Shown piece by piece: positions 35,645-47,840 of a stretch of 64,000 nucleotides of DNA; position 1 is the first letter of the stretch, and each line of letters starts with the position of its first letter. The DNA comes from Torreya grandis (lineage: Eukaryota > Streptophyta > Pinopsida > Cupressales > Taxaceae). Made by a program: the position numbers and the translations under genes. The notes below the pieces were generated by a model. The model made no database searches, was not told the DNA's origin, and saw nothing but the letters and a program-made list of their open reading frames with translations. The DNA is taken from contig JARHVA010000397.1 of the NCBI GenBank assembly GCA_037957365.1, forward strand, positions 3,485,501-3,549,500. The letters run 5' to 3'.

Positions 35645-37125
35645 AATGGTGACTTCATATAGTGCATACAAGAGAGCCCAAGCACCATCCAAATTTTCCA
35701 TCAAGGACTCAACAAATTACATGGATATAATTTTTGATGTCTCAATATTCAATGGTATCTAAGCTAAATACTTGTCTTTATTTGAGGTCATAAGGAACAT
35801 TGACCCATTCTCCTATGAATAAGATATCTCTTAGGAGGAATAACAATTTAAAGCTAACCTACTACCTTTGAAATTACAAACACTTCATTATGTAGCTACC
35901 AAACTAGAGGTTATGCCATGCATTGACCTATTACAAGATTTATTCTTTGAAGGGAGGATTGTAGATGATAGGTTCCTTCACTACATCAATAAAAACACCA
36001 TCATTGCCTATATATGTGTGGAAGGATTCCAAATGTACTTAAATTTACCCATATTAGATTCCACCTATGATTTTCATAGCATATCTAGTTATAATATGCA
36101 AAAAAATTTAGAACAAATAGTGAGCAAATAACTTCTCCCTAGATAGACCTTCTCACTCAAATAAGCCACCAAAATCCTATGACCATTACTAGATTATATA
36201 TGGGAATTCAAATCAATATCTCACTAATAAATCATTTGTTTGGTCACCTAAGCATCCACTTCTTTCATTTATAGTGGGTACCACTACTTGACCTATTGAT
36301 CACCTCATAATGCACCTTTGCATTGGGGAATATTATCATCACTCGCTTGAATGAATTAATATTTCACAAAGATAGGAGGCCCAAAGGTTGAAATTTTTAC
36401 ATGATGTCTTACCTCCTAGATGTTGTTATGGTCACTAATTATAGAAATAACAAGGCTCTATGGGATATAAATACTTAATACATCAATAATAGAATATTTG
36501 ATGTCTATTCTTTTATTTATATATATGCATTCAGAAGGAACATATCAAGAATTGTAGAAGGTTTATATCCTCAAATTTGGAGGTTGATTCATGGTGAATC
36601 TCTACCTAGAATTTCCAAGAATATTTCCAACACACTCATGTATTTTGGTGATTACTAGTTATATCATGATTCGACTATTATGATAGTCATTGGACATAAG
36701 GTCAATCCTCTTTGCATCCCTAAGTATGTCCTAAAAAAGTAACTAAATAGGAAATTGTTTATCAATTATGAAAGGGGATAAATGCAAACCTCACCAAAAT
36801 TAAGAAGATCACCTTTCATGGATCCCATCTCATAATTGGTAGGATGTGATACACCTTCCATAGACACTTAGGAGAGGCTAGTGGTGCTAAGAAATCCTAT
36901 GCCTTGGGTAACTTTCCCAATAGGGATTGGGACCCCCATCAGAAAGAGATTCAACATGTTCACAATTTAGGAACTCATTACAAGAATGATCCCTTTGACC
37001 AAAACTTCATATTTATCAATGCCAAGGATGATGCAGAGGTAAAGAAAAGTGATATGACTATTGGTGTAAGTGAATACTTGCTCAAGGTAATCCAAGTAAA
37101 TACTTCCCTCACACTTAGGAAATAA
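35645..37125 (+). pseudogene. Long decayed ORF, first part, unrecognised
   Basis: An ATG at 35,645 opens a frame (MVTSYSAYKRAQAPSKF) that stays coding-like, with five internal stops, to about 36,130. The open stretch 35,868-36,131 holds TKLEVMPCIDLLQDLFFEGRIVDD. Coding text then shifts frame and is open again at about 36,904-37,125 (NFPNRDWDPHQKEIQHVHNLG). No catalytic domain is visible. It lies 2.2 kb after the family A integrase on the same strand. It could be the extra 3' ORF known from some Tat and Athila elements, or the gag-proximal ORF of another element. I cannot choose between these. Confidence 0.5.
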
Positions 37126-39300
37126 AAATTTAGAATCCCACCACTAGGTGGATGGACACCTTCAGATTTATGGAATATTAAACCTTTCTAGAAACCATAA
37201 GACTAAATTAAAGACCCCTAAAATCCACCTAATATGAGGATGGTTATAGAAAAAGAGCAAGGTTAAGGGGAAACATCAGTTGTTGTAGTATAAATGGAAG
37301 AAGAAACTCCTCAAGTTTAGGTTGAATTTAGGAATATAAAACAAGAACAAGTAAAAGAATAAATTTAGGTAAATAAAACACTATTGAGAGAGAAGAGGAG
37401 ATTATTTTTTAGAGATATCTAATGAAGAAGACCTTACACCTGCTATAACAACACCAACAACCACAACATCTAGTATGATGATACCTCTTCCTAGCCAATA
37501 AGTGGGCATTCCTCTAGTTTAGAAGACCAAAATATGTTATAAGATAAAATCTAAGGTAGGAAGGCCTCAATCACAATCCATAAAGGGACCAAGTGAGCAA
37601 GAATAACTTCAACTAAAACCAAGCCAAGGGATGAAGTGGATGAAGAAGAACTGTAATAAGATAAGGTCTTAAGCTTTTAAAGACTAAAATGAAAGGCACC
37701 CCTTTGGGGTGATGAATCTATTAATGATATTTTACACACTTCTCTATTTATCCACTCTCTTATTATTTCATTATCAATTATCTCCTCTTTTTATTTTGTG
37801 TCATCACCTTTTTATAAACTTATTTATACAATTATTTATACAACTACTCCTTTGGTTTCTACTTCTGTTTCCACTACTAAAAATTATCCCATCACCCAAA
37901 ATTTATCACCTTATACACAATTGAGCTCACCTATGCCCTCCTCAAGAGTAATACAAATGACAACAATGGTGGCCACCAAAATGTCTCCAAAGAAGAAACA
38001 TGTCTACATTGTCCACCTCATGCCACATATAGGTAATGTAAACTAGTCTAAAATAGTATGACCTACCATGCTCAAGGCCCCTGAGACTAATCCTAAAAAT
38101 GACACCCCAATAGAAACACAACCACTATACCCATTAAAGTTGAACCTTTTAAACTAGACCTAAGAATTAGGAGCATTACATTCTAAGAGGCCAGACTTGA
38201 AGATAACTAAGCTACCCACTATGATCTCACTATTTGATAAGTCTACTAGATTTGTACAAAAGGTGATGAAGAAGAAGATAGAAAACAACATTTGGTGGAG
38301 TTTGATTTTGTAAGAAAGAGAGAAGGTATATTTGTTCTTAAAGAGGCAAGACAAGAAGATGGGTCATCCCCCTTTCATTGAGGACTTTAAGTCCTATATG
38401 GATACCCACACTAGAGAATTGATATCCATTCATGAGGGCACTAAACAAGATTTTAAAGAGTTGGAATAAGAATTGGAGACCCTTAAGGAACAACAATAGG
38501 TCATCCATGTTTTTTCTAAAAAAATAAGATGTCCAAAATACAACATTGAGGTTATATGAGATATTAGATACTATGGATTTTTTGAGGGCATAATTAGCCC
38601 CCCAAGCAACTAAAATAACTAAATTGTTTAAGGAACTCAAGTAAAATGAGACCAAACTAATTTTTTTGGTTTTATATACCCCAAATAAATATTTCAACAA
38701 TCTAAATTTGATGTCACCCTTAGAGGCAACAAATGTGTTAAACCTAGTGGTCATTAGGACCCAAGAAGCCCATGAATGGATTACATTTGTTGATGCTTTA
38801 TTCATGAAGATCATTGAGTAAGAGAAGTAGGTAGTGCATATTTTAAATGAACTAGAGTTAAAAAATGCATGGGATGGAACCAGGAAGTTTGTAGTCAGGT
38901 CTATTTTCGACCAAATGTTACATAAAGCCTCAACTAATTTCATATAGTCTATAAGGATTAACTTTATAAAATATTGAGGCTCAATTTAGTTTAGTGAAGA
39001 AGAAGGCCATTAAATTAGAAATATTTTGACTAGGATTTAGAGAAACTAAATCTATTCATGCAAGGTTGATAGTAAAAGTGAATAGGGTAAATAGACCATC
39101 TCTTCTTGACATGAGCATAATAAAAACACAACATGCTAGTGGATATAAACACTATCAAGAAATGGAAGCCAAGAATAATTCTAGTTTGGAACCACCTACT
39201 ATTTCATTAAGTGCATTAGCTATAACTTTCAATCCATATCTACCTACCACTTCAGTTTCAACCATGATAATAATCAGTGCCATGCAATCATCGATCAAGC
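37126..39300 (+). pseudogene. Long decayed ORF, second part, unrecognised
   Basis: This continues the previous entry with many frame changes. There is a Ser/Thr/Pro-rich stretch at about 37,800-38,000, a basic segment (MSPKKKH), and then a helical region at about 38,350-38,900 (HPPFIEDFKSYMDTHTREL, FKELE, LETLKEQQ, and after an A-run frame change ITKLFKEL and EAHEWITFVDALF). This could be a coiled coil. The antisense strand happens to be open over 38,338-38,943. Function unknown. Confidence 0.45.
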
Positions 39301-41150
39301 CTTAGTTAAGGGATAATTATGTATACAATTTTGCATGAAACATATATTCGATCTAACCATGTATAGTTAAGTTTCCTTATATTAATTTTATAATTAACTA
39401 AATTATTTTGGTAGCATGCACATATTTCATGACTATTGTAATCTATGAGTCGTAACATATAATTTTATATCGAACTAGAACTATGGTTTTGTTCATTCTA
39501 ATGTAATATAAGGCTTTGATACACTTGGAGGATGAGGTGACCCCTTCCCCAGGTCTTTAAGTACAAGTAAAACCCTCTTTTAAAGTGTTGGATTTTTTAT
39601 CAAAATAATAAGGAAATCAAGTTGTTGATTGCAATTATGTTTGTTATTTCTTCTTTATTTTCTATGTTATTGAAAATTTAGCTTCCTTATCTATATCAAT
39701 TCAATAATTTTAAAGTGTGCAAATGCTACGAATTAATTTAGTTATTATATTGATGTAGATTGATCTAAGATGTGTAAAAGCTATTGAATACTAGTAAATT
39801 TCATTGATTTGATGAATTATCTTAGACCGTGTTGATATTTTTAGGTGTGTAGGAGTATATATTTTTAATATAGTCTTCTATGCATGTGATGTAGTTACTC
39901 TAGATAAATTCATGGTCCAAGCTATAATCCCTCCATTGAGGGTGTGAAATAACAACTCTAAAGAGATCAACCTTTGATTGAGGTCACTAAGTTTCCTATA
40001 CCTATTCCCCTAGACTACTTAACCACATTTGTTTGTAAGTGTGAAATAAATATAAATGGAAAACATTGATCTTGGAGATACTTTTCAACTAAATAAACAA
40101 CCTTATAAGTAACCTTTTAAGAACATGGAACCTTCTTTTTTGCCTTACCTTTCCCTTTTTTTGAGTTTATTTGAGATCTACCCATCATAGAGTAATTCTC
40201 TACCCAACCAAGTCAATTAGTGTTTTACTTATTTTAGATTTCATGCATCCATCCATAAACTTGGTTAAATAATCTCAACTTGATATTCTACCAATTGGTT
40301 GTTTTAACCATATACCTGCAAATCATGCCCTAGAGTAGAACTTCATTCCCATAGAGACACTAAAAATGTTAGAGGCTACCTCATTCAAGTTTTTTGGTGT
40401 GCATAAAGCTCACATCATTAGGTCTAACATTTTTATATGCATTTACTTAAAAATATTTACATCAACTTCAATTAAGTACTTAAATATTTTACACACAATC
40501 CTTGTAGGTGTTGTTAATGATGGAAATTGTTGAGAGGGTGTTTCCATGAAATGTTATTCATTTTTTGGGGGATAAATAATAATAGATAGATTCATCAACA
40601 ATATAATCAAAAACTTTATACTTTTAATATGAACTTAAAACATAATTTGGACTTTAAGGTAAACATTTGTTATCATTATTCAATTCGTCATTGTCAATTT
40701 CATCATTATCTATGACATTTGGTTCATTAGGGATAGTGTTTGTGTCTTATCTTGAGAAAAATGTTTGAATTCATACCTTTTATTTTTATATAAACTATTC
40801 TAATTTATCTAGTGTTTTGTGATTTAATGTCTTTATCTTCCTTAAATAATAACCATCACCCATGACTAGACAAAGAATAATTTGATTCCTTTTGTATTCA
40901 TTATGCAAAGTTTAGAATGATGTAGGGAATGTATGTAGGGATAAAATTATAAAAATAACCTAAAATAAATGTTTCACAAAGAGTTTTTTTCTATTTCACC
41001 AATAACTCATATGTGTTATAGCTTGTGCACATTATAACTATTATATGTATATAGTCATATATCATATTTTTATGATTTATGATTATGTTATGCGATGCAA
41101 TCCTATGTTATATTATTATGTGATGTAATATAGTTTATAAAACATTAATA
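39301..41150. other. AT-rich stretch without recognisable gene
   Basis: No coding domain is seen. A short block at about 40,376-40,425 (CTACCTCATTCAAG, then GCATAAA-x-CTCACATCA) resembles the family A spacer at about 9,279 and 27,823, so part of this may be an old family A fragment. Confidence 0.5.
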
Positions 41151-41199
41151 TTCCATGTAATAATATATATTTATGTCTATATTTACATTTATGATACAA

Positions 41200-43390
41200 T
41201 TCTAGGGTTGATTTAACAATATGTTACATCCTATATAATTGATTGAGACATAATTTAGGTTCATGGTGCTTAATTTAGCCCAAATCACATATATAATTAT
41301 ATAAATTGACTAATTGGAATAATTTATGACTAATTTAAGCCTAAATCACATCTCTAATTATAAAAATTTACTAATTAGATCAATTCATGACTAATTTAGC
41401 CTTAAATTATGTCATGCTCTTGTCTAGTTACATTGAAGTCACTCAAATTATCCCTAATTTCTTTTGTGACTAAATTTATGGATTATTTGATTTATTTTTT
41501 ATGATATCAGGGTGGATTGACCCCAAATTACATCTTATATAGTCCAAATTAGGTTTATATAGTTCAATTTCATCCAAATTACACCAATTGATTGTAACAC
41601 TAAACCCTAATCCATAATTTAGCTTCACGAGGCTCAATATGGCCCAATTCATGTCTTTAATTACACTAATTAACTAATTAAATCAATGTGTGTCATAATC
41701 AGAGCTAATTTATCCCTAAATCAAGTCTTACTCTTATAGTTAGGTTGAAGGAGCTCAAATTGATCCCAATTCACTCCATGATTAAATAGGTGGATTATTT
41801 TGTTTAGGGTGTTATGATAATGGGGTTGATTGACCCTTGAATTTAATATTATATTGTCAAAAAAGGTTCATGAGGTTGAATTTCATCCAAATTACATCAA
41901 TGATTATAACAATCAAATAATTAGCTCGATGTGTGAGGAAATACAAGATATTTTCTAATCCCAAATCACATTCTATACTTGCATTTAGGTTCAGTAGTAT
42001 TGGCCCAAATTACCTATTTATTTGCATTTGTGATATAATTTAATGTTCAATTAATCCATATGTTGCATCATATATAATTAAATTGAGCCATAATTTAGGT
42101 TCATGTGGCTCAATTTGGTCTATATCATGTCTCTAATTGCATCAATTGACTAAGTGGATCAAGTCATGAATAATTTATCCCCAAGTCACATCATCCTCTT
42201 GTATTTAGGTTGAAGGGGCTCAAATTATCCCTAATTTTATTCATGGTTTAATTGGTGGACTATTTTTTTATTTTCTTATGATATTAGGGTCAATTGCACC
42301 CCGATTTACATCTTATATAGTCAAAATTATGTTCATATGGGTTAATTTTATCCATATTACATTAAATAATTGTAGCCGTTAACCCTAAATTGTAACCAAT
42401 AATTTAGGTCTAAATGGTTCAATTTGGACCAAACCACATATGTAATTACACCAATTGACTAACTAGATCAATTCATGACAAAATAAAAGCTAATTTAGCC
42501 CTAAATCATGTCATGCTATTGAATTTAAGTTGAAAGGGCTCAAATTATCCTCAATTCCTCCTTGATTGAATGAATCAAATATTTGTTTTATTATATGATG
42601 AAATTATGGTTAGTTTTACTCAAAATCACTTCATATACAATTCAAAATACACTTGAATGTGGCTCAATTTTTATATAATCATATCATTAATTTCACCATT
42701 TGATTAATTATCTCAATCTTTGATGAAATCAAATATAGTTTAGCCTCAAATCACATTGTATAGTCATAATTAGGTTTAATGGGCTCATATTTACCCTAGT
42801 TTCTTCATAACTAAACCCATCAACTATTTCATTATTTACATTATGACATTAGATTTTATTGAGCCTCAAACCACATCTTATATGTGTCAAAATTTCATCT
42901 ATCATTGAATCAAATGATTCATTTCTCATTCTCTAGTGAAATTGGAGTTGATTAAGGCCCAAGTCACATTTTATAGTCACAATTAGGTTTTACGGGCTCA
43001 TGATTACCCTTGATTTCATTCAAATTTAACCAATGGACTATTTGGTTTATTTTGTTATGATATTGAGGTTTATATCTCAAAATTACATCTTTTTTAATCA
43101 AAATTAGAATCACGAGGCTCAATTTTGCTCAAATTACACCATTGATTACACCAATTCACTCATTCACTACACATGTTAGGAAATATAAGATAATTTATCT
43201 CCAAATCACATACTATAGTTGCAATTACATGAAAGGGGTCCAAATTGGTCCAAATTTCCTCCGCCATTGGAAAAATTTACTCTTTCATTAATTTATTAAT
43301 GAAATTGGTCCTAGTTAAACCATAAATCATATTCTATATAGTCAAAATTACATTCATGGGTTAAAATGCATCACTATATCAATTATGTCC
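41200..43390 (+). repeat. Degenerate tandem array, about 2.2 kb
   Basis: Phrases recur in the same order: CATAATTTAGGTTCATG-x-GGCTCAATTT (41,249, 41,615, 42,088 and, weaker, 42,396), TTATGATAT-x-AGGGT followed by a TTACATCTTATATAGTC (41,501, 42,278, and variants at 41,815, 42,593, 42,840, 43,053), and AATTGACTAATT. The larger units recur at roughly 210-470 bp and are built of smaller ones of about 100-160 bp. It has no coding frame. Confidence 0.75.
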
Positions 43391-44626
43391 TTTTTATGGT
43401 AGTGTATATATTGACACACTCCACTTTAAAATAAAAATATAAAATTATGAATTTGAATAGATATAAACATAAAAATAAACATGTATAAATAGATATTTTT
43501 TGTTTTTGTGTGTAATGTCAACATAATGTGTACACGCTATAGAGCGTGCATGCTATGTTATGTTTAAGTTTAAAAACCAATCCTTTTAGCTCAAAATTGG
43601 TGTATATTTTTGAGCCAAAGGTTTGGACCTATCAACACAACCAAATCTAATATCTTTGATATAAAATAATAAAATTCAACTTCTATTGCCAAATACACTA
43701 TGAATTTTAATGAGCCAATTCTTAAAATTATTACCGAAATTATGAACATACTCTCTTCTTTCCAAATATATGATTTTTGAACAATCTCCTCTTTCCAAAT
43801 ATATGATTTTAAAAAATTTTGACTATTTTTAGGTTTCTATCTATGTTGATTTATAATTATGGGTATTTTAGGCCACTACATGTCAAAAATATACAAGCCT
43901 ATATACATTTAAATATTTATTTATCGTTGATCCAAATTAAAAAAAAACTTATATGTTCACAAACTAGGATTGATTCTATATGCATTAAAAAAACCAATTT
44001 TCATTTTTTTGTGTAATTATCGAAGTCATACGACTATATATCCACTTTTTGATAGATTTCAAGATGTATTTACTTGTAAAATTAATATAAAAATATATTT
44101 ATTATTTTTTTAATAAAATATAGGTCACAAACTAGATGATCTTATATAAATTTACACAAAAAGGTTTCATAAAATATTAAAATTTTCTAGAAAAATATTA
44201 CGATGTATGGATGACTATCTACTCTATTTTTTTTACTGTTCAAATTTTATATGTTTAACCTACTTATACTTAACCAATTTTGAAAAAAAATAATGTTTTG
44301 GAAACTAGATTTAAAATTATACAATTCATATTCTTATACCATCTTTTAATTTTGAGTGTATCCATCTCAAATAATCTATATAAGTTGGCATTTTTAAAAT
44401 TTTGTGAAAAACATGTTCACTGATAAGCCCCTTTTTGTCCACCATCTTTCTACATTTATCCCATAACATTTTGATATTGTTTAGTCTACATGCATTTTTT
44501 TAGAATGTTTTTGTACTAACTTATTTATTTTTTATTTTCAATCATTGAATAATTTGTTACTTATTTGATAAACTTCAATAAATTATATAATTTAGTATGT
44601 GAATATATTGAATTTTAATATGTATG
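43391..44626. other. AT-rich stretch, no gene seen
   Basis: Very AT-rich. The only local structure is a direct repeat of a CTTTCCAAATATATGATTTT block, near 43,758 and 43,791. I see nothing else to report. Confidence 0.55.
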
Positions 44627-45841
44627 TGTAATCACCTAAAGGTGGTATTTGGATGTTAAGAGTGTTTATTGAGACAACCTATTTCCATCTTAGCCCTAGA
44701 CCTTTCCTAGATCATTTATCACACTTTTTTGGCCATTGTGCAGTCTACATTTATCCCTAATTAGTTAAAACATAGTCCTAAACCATCATTCCTAAATATT
44801 AACCCTTTATGCTCAATAACATGCCAGCTAGACACTAGCACTGCATTAAGGACCACTAGAGCTACATGGCACTAGTGTCCCCAACATGTCGCTAGTGTCC
44901 CTTGCCCTAATTCTCTTAAACAAATATATTTTTAAACATGTAACCCTCTTATGGTCAGCCTAAGCACATTTTATTATCCACACAAGCTATAAAACACTAT
45001 AGATACAAGACTCTTAGACCTATATGCACTATATGGAAAATAGATGAAAAAATCCTATTCAAACAAGAAATAAATTGAGCAAAATCAAGGTTATTAATCC
45101 TTATTTTTCCTTACTTATGCATACTACCAAATACAACTACCTTAAGTCCATATTTCAAATATTTCCAATATCAAACACACTCAATTCATTTAATACCACT
45201 ATCATTCTAGCTTTCACTTGAACTTGCACCAAGCACTAGGTGGGAGAACTACATCGGGCTTGATCCCTCCTCATAGTATTGGTATGTAGTTAAATCTTTT
45301 CATAGCAGGGTGTTGAGGATGTCTAGCCTATCCTACTAACAAACACATATTTTTAGATCATGCCATAATTATAAGGAGGATTAGGGTTTGTAACATAAAT
45401 TAGATATTACAGGCACAAAATAGAGTTTTCGACTTCATGCACACAAGAACAAAACCCAAAAACACAAGTACAAGTGCACCCAAAATTTAGGAATAGTTCT
45501 ATGTAGAGGACACTAACACCATTTTTAGGAGACTAGAGCCACATGGTTCTCTATCCAAGAGGGGTGATACTATAGATAAGATAATTATAACTTAGGGATC
45601 TTTTTGAAAACACTTAGACCTATCTATAACCTAGGTTTTAACACTAAAATCTTCTTCAACAAGTGTTTTCTAGATAAGTTTCTATTTGCACATATTTATT
45701 ACTATTTTTAAAAATTCAAAGCAAGTCAAATTATGTAACAAATCAATGGTTATTTATTGAATATTATTTTACTGATTTAGACAATTCATCCCTTTAATCA
45801 AACTTAATATTTACATATTAAAACCCTAAAAGGTTAAAACA
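44627..45841 (+). repeat. Family C 5' LTR, about 1,215 bp
   Basis: It starts TGTAATCACCTAAAGGTGG and ends AAAACA. It is collinear with 50,453-51,643. It contains internal short repeats of an ACACTAG-x-x-CCACATGG phrase. Confidence 0.82.
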
Positions 45842-46599
45842 TTTAGTGAACCTGACTTACTTCAAATATTGCTTAAAACCCCTAGTTTTACATAGGGTTT
45901 ACCTTCTTCTAATTTTTTTGCACTAAATTACTATTACACACTTCTATTTTTTTAAATTGGTTGGCATAACCTAACTCATTTAATTAATCCCACATTAGGG
46001 TTTCATTTATTTAATGTAATTTAAATATTTTCAAAGCAACCCTAATCTAGAAATCAAACTCGAGATAACCCTAGGGTTTAAATTTACATAACTTAGATTT
46101 TGGATCCATATATGTTTTGATTTTTATTTAATATAATCATGATCATAATGACATAAGAAATAAATCACTTTTTTTTGCAAATTTTAATACTTTCATTTAC
46201 ATGCTTGTTCCCTTTAATTCGAAATGAACTCAAAAAAGACACAAACACATGTACATATGATGCTTTATATCAATTAAAATATATGTCATATCTAATATCA
46301 TGTTATATTTATCTTATGTGGAATTCCATTAACAAGCAAACCCATACACACATAAAGGATTTAACATATAATCTAACAACTATGTTTCATGTTTCAATGA
46401 AATATATTATGCATATGAAAGAGTCTCCTTCTCCTCATCTCCATGAGGGTGATAATTAATTTCCCTCTAACCAAGTCCATACTATAATTCCTCTATGAAT
46501 GAAGAAGCCTATACCAATGTCACTAATCACCATACTTAGCCTATTCATACCTCTTCCCTACAAGGTGTGTTCCTACATGTTCATTCAGAAACAACTAGG

Positions 46600-47840
46600 G
46601 TTTGCACTTGTGAAACTCTATGTGATCAAATTATCAATATGAGAAAGATAATTTCAAATTTAAAAAATTATAATAAACTATTATATGAAAAGATTAAAAC
46701 ATTGGAAAATTAATTTACAAGATAAAGGCCTCCAGGGTACACTAGTGTAAATCATGTTTATACATCTTCATCTAGTCAATTTATGGAAAATAATGTTACA
46801 TATCAAAACATGAAATCACAACAAATTACACCTACAACTAGTGATTAAAAAATCATTCAAAGGTCAAATAAAAATTTAAGTTAGGTACTAATGGAATTAA
46901 TCAACCTACCTCTTCTAAATGTAATGAAGAGATCTAGATATATTTGTGCATATCATAGAATGCATGGGCACCACACCGATTCATGTTTATAATTAAAAAG
47001 GAAAATATAATATATAATGGATATAGATGACTCACATAGTGACACATCATCCACACAACATATAATGACATATATAAAAATTCAAAAAGGGTCAAATTTA
47101 GAAACAATACAAAAATGGCTACTAAATCATAACTCAGAACAGCAAAAGGTACTAAAAGCATAGTTAGAACAAGAAACAATACAAAAATCACAAGTCAAGC
47201 AAGTAAAATATGCAAATATACCTCTAAAAATGAGGCATAACTTTCAAAATCATATTACTTGGGTTACCAATATCTAGATTAGTTTGATTATCATGGTCAA
47301 GGTCTGGTCAAGCAAGCCCAAGACATCACTACTCATATTCTAGTAATTGATAATATTGGTCAACAAGGTTTGGGGTTTATTAAACATCCCAAGGCAAATC
47401 ATTCAAAGTTACAGTTTATCAAAGTAAAACATCTAGATGCATAGGACATGTTACAGAAAAAGCAAGAACTTAATTTGTAAATTCAAAATCATGTTAAGCT
47501 CACAAGCATTATCAAACAAGGATTTCTAGTAAAAGAGCCTTCATAGAACCATATGTCTACAATAATAATAGTTTCAAAGGGAGAGGTCACATTCAATATT
47601 ACAAAGCATAATTTAGAAAGGTTAACTCCATAGTATGAGGTAAATCCCTCTAACACTCTAGGTTATCATGATCCTAATGTTAAAAAATATTATGATTTTG
47701 ATAATGAATAATACTCAAATTCCTACTATAAAAACATTTAACTAAAGCATAACATTCATAGTGAACAAGAGATTACCATTCCAATTTTTTACACAGGCCA
47801 CAGTGATAGTGAGTCTTCTATGAGACTCATCAGTTAGTAT
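46600..47840 (+). pseudogene. Family C gag-like protein, decayed
   Basis: Around 46,625-46,710 a helical segment reads CDQIINMRKIISNLKNYN. At 46,946-46,992 is CAYHRMHGHHTDSC followed by a stop and LKRKI, which matches the variant knuckle of Tat-type gag (C-x-x-H-x4-GH-x-T-x-x-C-x-x-LK). After a frame change a second coding-like frame runs about 47,256-47,840 (DYHGQGLVKQAQDITTHIL, NIGQQGLGFI, SDSESSMRL) with stops at expected Gln codons. No protease or polymerase follows. Gag would form the particle; enzymes would have to come from another element. Confidence 0.65.

Noticed and set aside
41200..43390. CRISPR-like array
   Set aside because: Repeats are long, degenerate and without regular spacers; the window is plant nuclear DNA.
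46934..47191. 85-codon minus-strand open frame with hydrophobic composition
   Set aside because: It is antisense to the gag knuckle region of family C; the hydrophobic look comes from reversed Lys/Asn-rich sequence.
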